From NCBI GenBank assembly GCA_033439765.1, contig JAULSN010000007.1, positions 1,612,001 through 1,676,000 of the forward strand: a DNA stretch of 64,000 nucleotides, read 5' to 3'. A model generated the notes under the pieces. It saw only the letters and a list, made by a program, of their open reading frames with translations, had not been told where the DNA came from and did no database searches. Made by a program: the position numbers and the translations under genes. Source of the stretch: Lasiosphaeria ovina. Its lineage: Eukaryota > Ascomycota > Sordariomycetes > Sordariales > Lasiosphaeriaceae. Positions 47,701 to 58,321 of the stretch are shown here, piece after piece (position 1 is the first letter of the stretch; each line of letters starts with the position of its first letter).

Positions 47701-47899
47701 TCCATATCTCGGGTCCTATTCTAGACCCAAACGAGGGGTATAAAGCGGAGGTACTCTGGTATAGAGAGTGACGAGGGGGTCCAGGGCGGTAGGAGCATTA
47801 ATATGGGCGGCAACGATAGTAATAATAAGGGTATTAATGAGGGCAATAACGAGGACTCTTTCCCAGAGGACCCAACCAGTTTGTAACGCCCGTTTTCGT

Positions 47900-49850
47900 T
47901 TATTTAGACAAATCCAAGATTATACCTAGGTTTAGAAAGCTAGCTAGTCTCTCGTTTAAATATAGATAGGAAGCGTTACCCCTTAGGTTATAAAGAAGTG
48001 TTTAATATTATTAAAACCACCAAGAGCATATTCAAGGGTGCTCAATATAGGAAGAGTCCCCGCCGTAGTATAATCTCTTAGACCTTATCTTAACTTAAGG
48101 TACTCTTCTAAGAACGGACTTATACTATACTCTTCTGGAATCTCTTCCGGGTACCCTCCGAAGGATACTATAATATCGTTACAAATTTATATTATACTCG
48201 TAGGTAGGTATACATCGAGGTCGATATTATCGAGGCCAGCGACATTTACTAGCGGGGTAAGTACTTCCGGTGGAATAACGACCCGGTAATCCAAAATACC
48301 TCATTTGGGTATATTATATAGGTACTAGGGCTTACCAGGAATAACGTAAGGCTTATCCGCTTATTTACGGATAATATGGCTATTCCAAAGCCGTATAAAG
48401 TCAGAGAATTCTCGTCGGAGGCGTAGTATATAGGTATATAATATTACGATTAACTCCTCTATTTGGGATTTGTCGAAAAGGCCTTCGTTTTTTAATTGGG
48501 CGAAGAATTCCTAATAGAAGTTAATAAAACTAGGAATAACGAATAAGTAATAGTAAAGTATAAAAAAATACTTACTCTCTAAAACTTTGCCCGGCTAGTA
48601 TAGAGCTCGCCCTACTAGCGTTCGATCTTAATATTCTTTGTACCTGACGCATATACGTAGCAGTCCTCAAAATCGAGAAGCTCGGGACCTTTTTATTCGT
48701 TAATGAGGTAATAAATAGGTAGACGAAGATACTTACCTCCTTATTCTCCCCCGTCTTTAGTTATACGACGACGTTTTCGGGCGCCCGATACGTCTAACTA
48801 CGAAGAGAGCCAATATTGGCTCATGGCGAGGAGACCCGTCTCGTTACTATAGTCTAATCGTATTTGGAGAGGTATGAACCTAGTCTCTCGAATAACGTTG
48901 GTAAATTACGTAAAAACACTCCGCGAGGTACGAGCAGATATTCCGACGTAGAACTATATAATATAACGAGAGTATATATTAATTCCGGTATAAATCTCGA
49001 ACCCGTAATCCTCTAACTTATAATACCCGTTAACCGACCAAATATAATTCGGCCTAGGGACTATCTATCCACCTCGTTTTCTATATAATCGATCTTTGCG
49101 TTGTGCGATCTCGTCCGCGTAAAATTCCCGGTATATAGAGATAAGCGGGTCGCGTATAATATTGAATAAACGTTGCCGTATATATACGTATAACGTACGA
49201 AATCCCATAAGACGTATAATATTCTCTATACCCTTCTCGCGCTCGAAAAACTCGCGTACCGCTTATTAGGCGTCGTACAATTGGTCGCTATCTTACCGTC
49301 GAAAGATTCTAAGCTTACGTCGAATCGCTCGTACCCTAGAAAACGAGACGGTAAACGACTCGTGCTCGGTCAACCAATGATAAAGCTCCTTATCTAATAA
49401 GCCTATCTCGAAGTATAAGTCTTCGATACGTCGATCGAGATATGGCGTATAGATTATTTTCGGTTATCGCGGTTTGACTACCCATTATACTAAGTGGCGC
49501 TAGAGGCTCCTTATACTTATCGATTCGCCAGAACGTTCTTCTACTAGGCGTAAAAGCTTATTAAGCTTCGTTTTCGCGTAGTATTATTCAATAATGAACT
49601 CGTGGTAAGGGGAGAGGTCTTTCGTTGGGCGAACTATTTCGTTAGCTTTGTCGATTATAGTGTTTTCGTATATTAACGCGAAAAAAGAGTAATAATTGGC
49701 GTTGTATTTTTGGAGAGTATTATTATACAAAGGTTATATAATCCTGCTAAATTACCCCGCTATAAATTAAGGTTTATAGGTATTCGAGTAGGTGGTCCGT
49801 ATACTAACTACTAATAATTTAGACCCGAGTACCTAAAATTTGAAGCTTCC
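47900..49850 (-). pseudogene. integrase-core (DDE) transposase, RIP-inactivated
   Basis: On the minus strand one frame gives about 650 codons, broken by many TAG/TAA stops and two likely introns with GTAAGTA donors (around 48,735 and 48,570). N-terminal parts read LQKYNANYYSFFALIYENT, LRLVEERSGESISI and DKELYHWLTEHESFTVSFSR, a family-specific helical region. The integrase core follows: PRPNYIWSVNGYYKLEDYGF, GISARTS, IRLDYSNETGLLAMSQYWLS and, past the first intron, CYVYASGTKNIKIER. These correspond to the three blocks with catalytic D, D and E: the first D is now N (GTTAAC, a G-to-A change), the second D (LDY) and the E (KIER) remain. The C-terminal part (FAQLKNEGLFDKSQIEELI, NIPKEGILDYR, LSTLEYALGGFNN) matches the fungal proteins annotated as integrase core domain-containing. 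It is certainly non-functional. Confidence 0.88.
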
Positions 49851-50169
49851 TTCCTTCAAAATATCACCACTACTACGTAACCCGGTAAGTCGCTCAAACT
49901 CCCCGTATAGCCCTACGAAGCGCTTGGAATTGAAGAAATACGATCGTTTATACGTTATAATCATTCTATAAGTTGATTTTTGGGGCTGCGCGGTCTTGTT
50001 TAACGGTCGCGCGGCCCTAACTTTAACCGGAATTGAGCGCGTTATTCCCTCCCGAGAGTTGGCTTTTCGCTAAGCCTTTTTACTTTCCTAACCTAGCCGA
50101 CTTCTAAGTGGAAATATATTCCCTTGTTCTTTCATTTTTATAGCCGCGTATAATTGATTTATACTAACT

Positions 50170-52140
50170 AGTACTTTTGGCTATAATTAGGACCTCGACC
50201 TTACCTAGTAAAGAACCTTACCCAGTAGAGAGTATAATATTATTCGCTTATATAATAGGAAAGAGGGGTAGTAGATACAAACCCACCCCTCCCACCCCGG
50301 GCCCTGACCCTAAGGAGTCCGCGATTATCGACGTAGTACTCGAGAATACGACTGCCCTCGTCAACGTTAACGATTAGAGCGGCTTCGCGGAAGCTGGTAG
50401 CGATAACACAGCGGCCGACGGCGCCGACGGTGGCTCTTTGTATAACTATAACGACGATACTGATAATGACGTCTCTTATAAGCTCGATAAACTCTCTACT
50501 ACGATCCCCTTTACTTTGAATAAGCCAAATAACGACCTTAATAACGACGGCGCTACGTATAAGGACGGTACTATATATAAGGACGCTACCGACTAAGGCG
50601 GCGTAAGTAGCTCTCCTATTTATACTCGTCGTATATTCACCCATATCCGTCGTCCAGCGAGCCTACCTATCTTAGTTACGAAAGAACAATTCGTCACTCT
50701 CGCCGAGACTAGTAGGAAGGACGCGGGTATAGTAACGAGTATGGTCGAACAATTTGATACGATAACCGAGATATAGCGTCTTTTATTTATATAGATATTC
50801 GGTCCGCTCCCCGATAAAAAGAATTTATAATACTTTTCGTAGGTCGCGATATCTAAGGACGAGTAAGAATAACTCGTTATATAATGGATTCTTAAGCCTA
50901 CGTACTTCTGGGTTTATAACGAGGCGTACTTTACGCGTATAGGTACGCGCATATACTTCAAGATAGCCTTAACTGGACCCCCTCCCAAGAGAACCAAGTA
51001 CGGTAACGCGGCAATCCTCAAGTATATTGATTTTTTCAACGACCCGGAGTCTAAGTATAAAATGGATTGGCGTATTTCGACCGATATTCGCGACGCCCTT
51101 AATATACTAGCGTATAATACCCTACCCGCGTTCACTCTATTGCCCTCTCCATCCAAACTTATTAACGATAAGGATAATACTAGTATAACGGAGTACGCCC
51201 TCCCGTATACGCTAGACCCCAATACTGGTAAAGCTCTATCTATACTATCGCCAGGCTTATATAACGTCTTACCGGCTCCTAGTTATAACGTACGACCCTG
51301 GAAGTTCTAGGGTAAGCTTTTGCCCGTTATTTCTCCTAATACGGAATTCGACTATATTATAATGGGCTAGAAGGAAGCTTCTTCGTGGCTCCTTAACCAG
51401 GTTCTACGAACTACGGGTAACGAGTTAGCTATATGGAATACTATTATATTAGTGGTAAGTTTCCTCTCTATTATTATAGGACTTTATACTAATAGTAACT
51501 AGGACGACTTCGAGCTACGCCGCCTCGTTATATTACGTTTCAATCCGGCTAGGGGCGGAGGCGAATACCCCAAGCCCATAACTTACCGACCTCAGGTACG
51601 CGCTAGTAAGTATACCTATTTGTTATTTCTATATTTTTTCGTATACTAACGTATATAAGGTATTATTACGTATTACTTCGTTCTAGATATCGCTACCGTT
51701 GGCCCGTATAATTACTACGCTAGTAATAAGAGTACTGGCCCTTTCGCGAATTGTATTCGTTTTGGACCCTCGTTCTTTAATAGCGGTTATTCTAACTACT
51801 AATACTCATCCCGCGCGGCGACTTGCTTATTTATACCCGTCTATAAAGATAAGGATACAAAGGGCCTGCCTAGTACTAGCGGTACTAAGAAACGACCCGT
51901 ACTTGAGCCGGTCGAGGATGACCCTTTCGTTATAAAGAAATCGAGCAAGAAGAAGAAGTAGTAGCGAACGACTTCTACTACTCGCAAATTGACCTATAGC
52001 GATAATAACGCCAAGGATGAGGATAGCGATGATGTAGTCGAACGTCGTCGTACTTGTATTATTCCCCTGGAGGTCCTCAATAGCTGGGAGTTGAAACAAC
52101 TTCGTGTAGAGATCAACACTAAGCTCTCGCGTCAAGATCG
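50170..52140 (+). pseudogene. decayed transposon gene 2, unidentified
   Basis: A plus-strand frame runs through this region with stops mostly TAG/TAA. Readable segments include PTPPTPGPDPKESAIIDVVL, SPIYTRRIFTHIRRPASLP, TKYGNAAILKYIDFFNDPES, MDWRISTDIRDALNILAYNT and RTTGNELAIWNTII, then candidate introns at about 51,452-51,507 and 51,597-51,686, and a C-terminal part with a basic run (KKSSKKKK near 51,930-51,960) and LEVLNSWELKQLRVEINTKL. The basic run suggests nuclear localisation. I do not recognise the family; it is presumably a companion protein of the transposon. Confidence 0.5.
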
Positions 52141-52839
52141 CTAGATATTCGTTTGGTACTCGGGCGTACGGGTCGTATACGCCTTTTCATTAGTCCGTAC
52201 TTGGTAGTTATATAGCGTATTTCTCAATAATGGGGCATTTATATAGACGGCAAGATACCCAGGGCAAATTGCGGCGTTCCCGGACCTGTTTTTTGGCGTA
52301 CAAGCAGCCTGGCTTTTACCTACGGGCCGGTATCATGCTTGTACAACCGTCTTCGACGGTTTTTACACGGCTATCTAGAGATTCACAGCATTTATACGCT
52401 CACAGCACTTACGCGCCCTAGGTAGTCGTACGTTAGCAAGGAAAACAATCACGTTAATTTAATTTGGTTGTACAGGTCGTGATATTTTAAATTGTTTTAC
52501 TATAAGTAATAATACGCACGAGTATCAATATATATATAGTAGGTTAACAACTCGTGTAGTAGGGCGGATTGTCAATGGTTAACAATCAAGATAGTAGGGT
52601 CAATGCAGATGCTGTAGTGCGTGTACAATAACTAACAAGGCAACAGGTCAATGGAATGCAGCAGAATAGGTATGCAATGAGGGGGGGGGGGCGACCTAGG
52701 GTCTTGACTACAACGTTGGTCTCTTATGATATTTTGTCAATCTCTATTAGGATATTGTTGTAATGTGGTGAACAAGCGAGTACGATAAATGACAAAGCGT
52801 TGACCCCCCTGGGGTCAAAGTAGTAAAATGCGGTCTCAA

Positions 52840-52877
52840 TTTTGGTTTTGGCCGACTTGGCCCTATAGTATGCCGTA
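52840..52877 (-). repeat. right terminal inverted repeat (38 bp)
   Basis: This is the exact inverted copy of the left end. The outer base is followed by CTGACT, then a C-rich run. Confidence 0.93.
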
Positions 52878-53408
52878 CTGACTCCCCCCCCCCCTCCAGG
52901 CCTGCAGCCCGCGGATATGCGGAGGCGGCTGGGTTTGGCTTGGCTGGGCTGCATCAACCCTTGCAGGCCACGATAACGCCGGCGCTCGCAGCTGCTGATG
53001 TGAGGCCAAAATCCGACTTTGACGTCGGTCCTCGCGCTGCGATAGGCTGCAGGCCTTCCTTCTGTCTGATCACCAAGCAGATCCGTAATTATAACAGCAA
53101 TAATAATAACCGCGATGGAGCAATTAGTAAACGTAGAGCACCTAGGTTGGCCCGAACCTGGCATCCATTATTAGGTTGGCAAGGCTGGGATGGCTCTGCT
53201 CTGCTCTGCTCCGCATTGCTCGCTCGGTGTTACTGGACCCAAGGCACGCGCTACCCTGTTGACCGTTACACTAGGTACTCCTCAGTAAAACTAGGGACCA
53301 GGCTCCGTGAGTGGCTGCTTTACGGGCGCCGGGACCCGTTGGGCTTGAACGGCCGACTCGGGCCAGCCAGCAGGAGAATGGCTGCGGGATCGGGCAGCTC
53401 AAGGGAGC

Positions 53409-53441
53409 CGGGAAGGGAAGGGAAGGGAAGGGAAGGGAAGG
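53409..53441. repeat. (GGGAA)n microsatellite
   Basis: About six tandem pentamers of GGGAA lie in intergenic DNA. Confidence 0.9.
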
Positions 53442-54369
53442 CTGACGGGAGAAGCTTTATTTTTATTTTTTTGCCTCGTAGTCAAAGTCAGTCTTATCCA
53501 CAAATTCGTCCCGTCGCATGGCATGGCGTGGCATGGCATGTGCCATGCCGCCAGGCCACCACGCCCATTCATTCCCAACGCTCGTCCCGACCATCCATAT
53601 TCCATCAGCTGGAACCGCTCAAATCGGCCTGTCAGCACTTTGTATTTGTCTGTATACATGAATACTAGGTAAGCTGAGTATGGCTTAGACTCCTACCGTT
53701 GGGCGACGAAATCATCTACACTATCCGAACCGGCAATTAATCATGTAGCGGCATATTTGGTCCAGGTCGGTCGTACAATCCAATCCCTGAATATTTGTTA
53801 GCCGGGGACTTTCCAAGATTTCAAGGGCATCAATACTTTATGCCTCGCCCTAAAAAACTCTCACCGAGGGAGGTGAAAGCTATTAGAATCCCTATTGAAG
53901 ACCTTTAGTGGCCGGTTTATATGCTACTCTCCTTTCATTCCCAAGTACCACATGAACAAACATTCAGGGATTGTAGAGTACAAGTCAGGTTGTCAGGTGG
54001 TGAGTTTGTCGCTTGGTTGCCTCCCAAGATGGAGCGAGACTTAATTTCTAACTCCCGAAGCTGGCCGCCAGTACCCAGTCTCTGTAAGACTCTCGGCTCC
54101 GTCCTCTCCATCTGTCGATGCTATTGCGCCCACCCGGAATCACCACAATGGCCATGCTCCTCTGACATGTCTGTCCCCCGGTGAAATTCATGCACCCCGT
54201 TCTTCTCCTCCGGATGCGTAATTCCCAATACCCAAAAGAAGTCCCTCGAGATAACCCAAGCCACATTTGGTATGACCACCACAAAACGCCGTGTCCCTTT
54301 GACAATTATGACACCATGAGTTTCGCCTGCCATCTAGATCCGCTGGAAAAGGGTTAAAAAAAGTAGGAA

Positions 54370-54371
<2 letters not shown>

Positions 54372-54400
<29 letters not shown>
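54372..54400. repeat. A29 homopolymer
   Basis: A run of 29 adenines on the plus strand lies 66 bp beyond the stop codon of the minus-strand membrane-protein gene. Confidence 0.9.
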
Positions 54401-54402
<2 letters not shown>

Positions 54403-54465
54403 TAACAAGAAAACAAGAGAGATGAATCTCTTCAACACCTCTCAAGGTGCCATTCTCCCGTTTCG

Positions 54466-55224
54466 TCACCTGAATTTCGCTTCGCAGTCGTCCTTTTCTC
54501 CCAGCCCCCCCATCGAGTCGTCAGTCGCCGCCCCAGCCGACAGCAATTGGCGTGTGCTGTCTTCCTCGAGCCGGATGGTCCCCTGCCTGCAGAACATGTA
54601 CCGGGCGCTGTTTAGAATTAGCAAGGCTCACTGCCACGTGTGCGCCCCCTTCGCGCAGTGACGCTCTAGGGCCCGAGGAGGGTTTACTAACCTGCGGCAG
54701 ACAGATGTCCATGTCTCGACCATGATGACTACCGCGAGGAAGGTCACAGCAAGCAAGACGGCAAGCATGTCGTTGCGGTCTCGTGACAGGCGCGCGCGGC
54801 GACACGGTATGCCCTGTGACGGGATCCCAACGGTAACCTCCATCTCGGTGATCGTAAACAGCGAGTCGTCGGTGTCTGGCCCTGGCTTTGCGGTGGCAGA
54901 GCCATGGCTCTTCCCGTCCGGAGAAGACGAGAGAAGGTAGTCCGTGGCTATCGGGCGCGGTAACGCGAGTACGTCTGAGGGCTTGTCCGAGGCCGTAGGG
55001 GTGAACGGACGGTTATCGAATGGTGTTGGAGATGGAGCACTTTCTCCGACGACTTCAGGGGCGGATCTGAAAGAGCTGTGCTTTGGATGGAATCTCGATA
55101 GCGCCTGCGCCAAGGCCGAGGTTTCTGGGGCAGTCTCGATGTCTTCTACCAGCACGGCCGGCACGGGTGCGCATAGGGCTGTTGGCACGAGGCCAAGCGC
55201 GAGGTAGAGACTCCTTGGCTTCAT
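54466..55224 (-). CDS. secretory single-pass membrane protein, unknown function
   Basis: Two exons (54692-55224, 54466-54607; 84-nt intron with GTTAGT donor and CTAAT branch-like site) encode 224 aa. A signal peptide (MKPRSLYLALGLVPTALCAP) is followed by about 120 polar, Ser/Pro-rich residues, expected to be outside the cell. A single membrane helix (MLAVLLAVTFLAVVIMVETW) follows a basic stretch (RRARLSRDRND). The short cytosolic tail, formed by joining exon 2, reads SARYMFCRQGTIRLEEDSTR and continues acidic to KFR. Without the splice the frame would end in an unlikely LVNPPRALERHC extension. The start at 55,224 gives the signal peptide; the frame continues upstream to 55,425 but without protein-like sequence. 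I do not recognise the family; type I single-pass proteins of this layout are common as uncharacterised surface proteins in fungi. Confidence 0.75.
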
Positions 55225-58200
55225 GACGACGACGGGCGACTCTGGGCGGTGGAGCGGTCGATAAGGCGAGTGTGGGTGTATGTGATACGAGTCCCACGGA
55301 ACAGACTGGGCGTCGAGCACATATAACGAGCCGCGAAGGGGCCAGACCAGACCCGAGGCACGTCTGAACCGATTACCCCAGGTAGAGCGAGCAAGGGTCG
55401 CTGCTCTGGAAGTCTTGGCCTGCACTACCGTTACACTGGGGTTCCAATGTCGGAGGGGCAGAGGGGTTCCGGATAATTGACAGACAGAACCAGACAGCCA
55501 ATCTATAAAATGCCGCCGCCAGTGGGAGGGAATCTGGGGGCGGGACGTCGGATGCTGAGTGCCACGTCTTATTGGAATGCAGCAGGCTAAAAGCGTCGAC
55601 GTGCTGGGGCGGGCTTCCGAGTAGAAGTGGTGATTATCGCGACTCGAAGAAACAAAGAGAGAGAGAGACGACGGGACGCGAGTGTGGGCAGAACAAAACG
55701 AGAACGGACAGGAAAAAAAAAGAGGTAGAACATCTCACATTCATAGACGGGTCTTGCATCGTCGGAAGCGGAAACCGCGCAGGGTCGCATGTCCCAAGAC
55801 GAGCAGCCAGCAGGCCAGGGCAGATCCCACGACAAAAGGTCCGAGAAGGGATGAGGCGCATCAACTTTCATTCCCGGCGCAGCGTGCCAGTAGCAACAGC
55901 AGCCGCCGGCCTGACTAACTGACTGACTGACAGCTGCCGTCAATCCAATCGCTCCATGGTCTGTTTGTCTGCCTGGCGGCAGGCACCTAGGCCCTGCGGC
56001 CACTAAGATGGAAACTGGACCTCACCTGGAACGGATCCCACTGAGGTGCCATCCAGCCCGGGGCAGGCCACTGTCTTTGGGGCCCGTCAAGACCCAAGGC
56101 CACCCGAAACTGACTAGAAATGGGTAGCATGAGTAGCTAATGCACCTGCCGTGACGCTGGCACTCATTCCAGTGGCTTGTAGCGGCACGGCCAGGTCTGG
56201 TGGGATACGAGTTCTGCCTGCCCGTCTAATGTTTCGGTGCCTGGTGGAATTCAGAGAAAATGTCGCTCCGTAAATGGTAGGTACAGTGGTTGAAGCGACG
56301 CCGCCCACCCCGCCGAAACGCTCCTGGGCCTCCGAGGCACCTCACAGGCTCGCCCAGGTCCACTTAGCCCCGCCCGCCCCCCCAATGAAGTGGTCTCAAC
56401 TGTCCCAACTTGGCAAGTGGCTCGTCCCCTAACATCCGGGAGCAAGGCAAGACGGCGCCCACGCGGGTCGATCCATCGTCTCTCTCGCACAAATACGCGG
56501 GACGCACGCAAGCGTCCATCATGGAAACCCTTCCATTTGTTCCAGGGTCCGCCCTATCTGTCCGTCCGGCGCATTCCGAGTTCATGCCCTGCGGCGTTTC
56601 CGTCAATGCCCCACGGCAGACTAGAAACTGCTGCGGGAGAGAGGCTTGACGGCGTTCACAACAGCTGCCAAACCCCCGCAAAACTGCCCGCTGCGGCTTT
56701 GCTGCCAAACCAAGGGTCGCCATAGGGTTTAATTACCCGGCCACCCCGTCGCCTTCCCTCTCTCATGGGTTGAGAAGAGAAGGTCAAGAGACAGAGCCAG
56801 CAACAGTCTCGTATTCCTTTGGAAAACGCCTTTCAAGAATGCCTCGTTTATCGACCCGCAACATCTCCGTCGTTGGTTCCTGATCTGCGAGACCCTGCCA
56901 AGACTCTCAAGACACGCGTCTCAACAAGTGCTCCTGAACACCCAAGCAGTGCGGGCCAAGACAAACTAGGCAACGTACACCCGTCGATTCACCGACTGTT
57001 GATGTCTTGCTCCATGAGGCAACTTGAATGGCGGCTCGCATTTGGGGGCTCATCTGACACCCGATCGTAGGACTCGGGGTACTTTCACTCAGCTTGATTA
57101 TCAACCATACTCGCCGCGTCATTGTTTGGCGTATTCATCCATCATGGAGACCACACAGATTGTTGGCCAGATCTAGACGGCAGATCGAGAAAGAGATCAT
57201 GATCACTTGCATATCTACCTTGCCTTGTTTGGCCGTAGCGTAGATTAATTAGGTAAGGTATCTTGGGATCGTCGCCGAAACTCACAGCCCCCGCCGCAAG
57301 TTGAACGTCGCAAAACTCTGGGCGCTCCCGCGCGATCTCGACCAAGGCTTCTAAGAAAGGCCCCTGGGAAAGGCCCGCTCCCGATTCTTTCCATTGACCG
57401 ATCAAGCTTCTGGAATGCAACAGGGAATGCTCGGTCGCGCGGGGGGGCCCGCTGTCTCGTCCAATGGCGAGAAATCGCGTCTGATGAACTGCAACTGGGA
57501 TTCCATTGCCTGCGATGCCCAGCCTCTGTCTCGACGTCTACTAGCCCGCGTGAGGTTAAAAGGCCCGCGATTTATTAGTGCGAGTTTCATCTCGGGAATA
57601 TCCTACCCTCGTTTTCTTCTTTCCTTTCTTCAACCTCGCGTCCACCTGCCGTGCCATTCTGGAGGATCAAAGCGAGGGGAATGGCTGTGGATATGACGCA
57701 ACTGAGACCTTGAGGTCCAAGCTCGTGCACAAATCACTGGGCGGAAAAGCCCCTTGATCTTCAGCGTCTGAGAGAGACCACAAGTCAACCCCTGAATTGA
57801 GGCTTGGCAGCCCGAGGCTGTGTTAACTGTAGTATAAATCCTCCTCTTGGCATCGTTGACGTCTCCACACTGAGATGAACGCGTCCTCGGGATAAAACAG
57901 ACGAGTACCAGGGTGCGCCGCCGCAATGGACACCCAGGATCGGATTCTTGCCCTCGGGTATCACAGTTTTGGGAAGCCTGGAGCAGAAAGCGACGAGAGC
58001 TGGACTCAAATGCTCAAAAGTCAAATCGCAGTGGCAGCTCAGACTACGTATTTCTGGCCAGTGTGTGCACCTTATGTAATCCGGCAATCGCCAGGCTAAT
58101 CACTTGGAGGATGGTCCGAGCGCGATAGGTTTATCGAGATGCCGTGCCGTCTCCACCAAAACCGCCTGCAGCCCAGGATGATGAAACCTGTCTTTTGCTT

Positions 58201-58321
58201 GCTGCGCAGTCGGACCAGAGTTTGTTTTAGCATCCCCCGTCACGATTCGATGAAGAAGCCAGCGCCCGCAACCCCCCGCGCGACCCGCGACGACTGCATG
58301 GAGGAGACGCTCCTATGACCT
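55225..58321. other. 3.1 kb divergent intergenic region
   Basis: This lies between the membrane-protein and GPI2 start codons. Frames up to 140 codons overlap on opposite strands and lack features of real proteins. I saw no RNA gene. Confidence 0.5.

Larger units (their letters stand above)
46134..52877. mobile_element. integrase-type DNA transposon (IS3EU/Ginger-like), RIP-mutated
   Basis: This 6,744-bp element is bounded by perfect 38-bp terminal inverted repeats that start TACGGCATACTATAGGG. CTGACT stands directly outside both ends (46,128-46,133 and 52,878-52,883), a 6-bp target duplication. Inside are three decayed coding regions: a plus-strand one (about 46,750-47,700), the minus-strand integrase-core transposase (about 47,900-49,850) and a plus-strand one (about 50,170-52,140). 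The interior is rich in TpA and poor in CpA/TpG while CpG stays common, the pattern left by RIP; the 60 bases from 48,961 contain no CA or TG. Stops are TAA/TAG where Q or W codons are expected. No LTRs were seen, so this is not a retrotransposon despite the integrase. My class name rests on the 6-bp duplication, TAC ends and integrase core; those traits are what I recall of the IS3EU group. Confidence 0.88.
52878..54465. other. intergenic region right of the transposon
   Basis: I see no gene. It has a GGGAA pentamer array (53,409-53,441), repeated GGCATG(G/T) units near 53,517-53,550 and an A29 tract (54,372-54,400) just beyond the 3' end of the next gene. Confidence 0.55.

Noticed and set aside
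47900..48530. Plus-strand protein-like reading continuing the left transposon gene
   Set aside because: The minus-strand reading in the same place clearly matches the integrase-family C-terminus, so the plus-strand reading is a shadow.
46134..52877. Gypsy-type LTR retrotransposon, suggested by the integrase
   Set aside because: No long terminal direct repeats, reverse transcriptase or RNase H motifs were seen, and the ends are inverted repeats with a 6-bp duplication.
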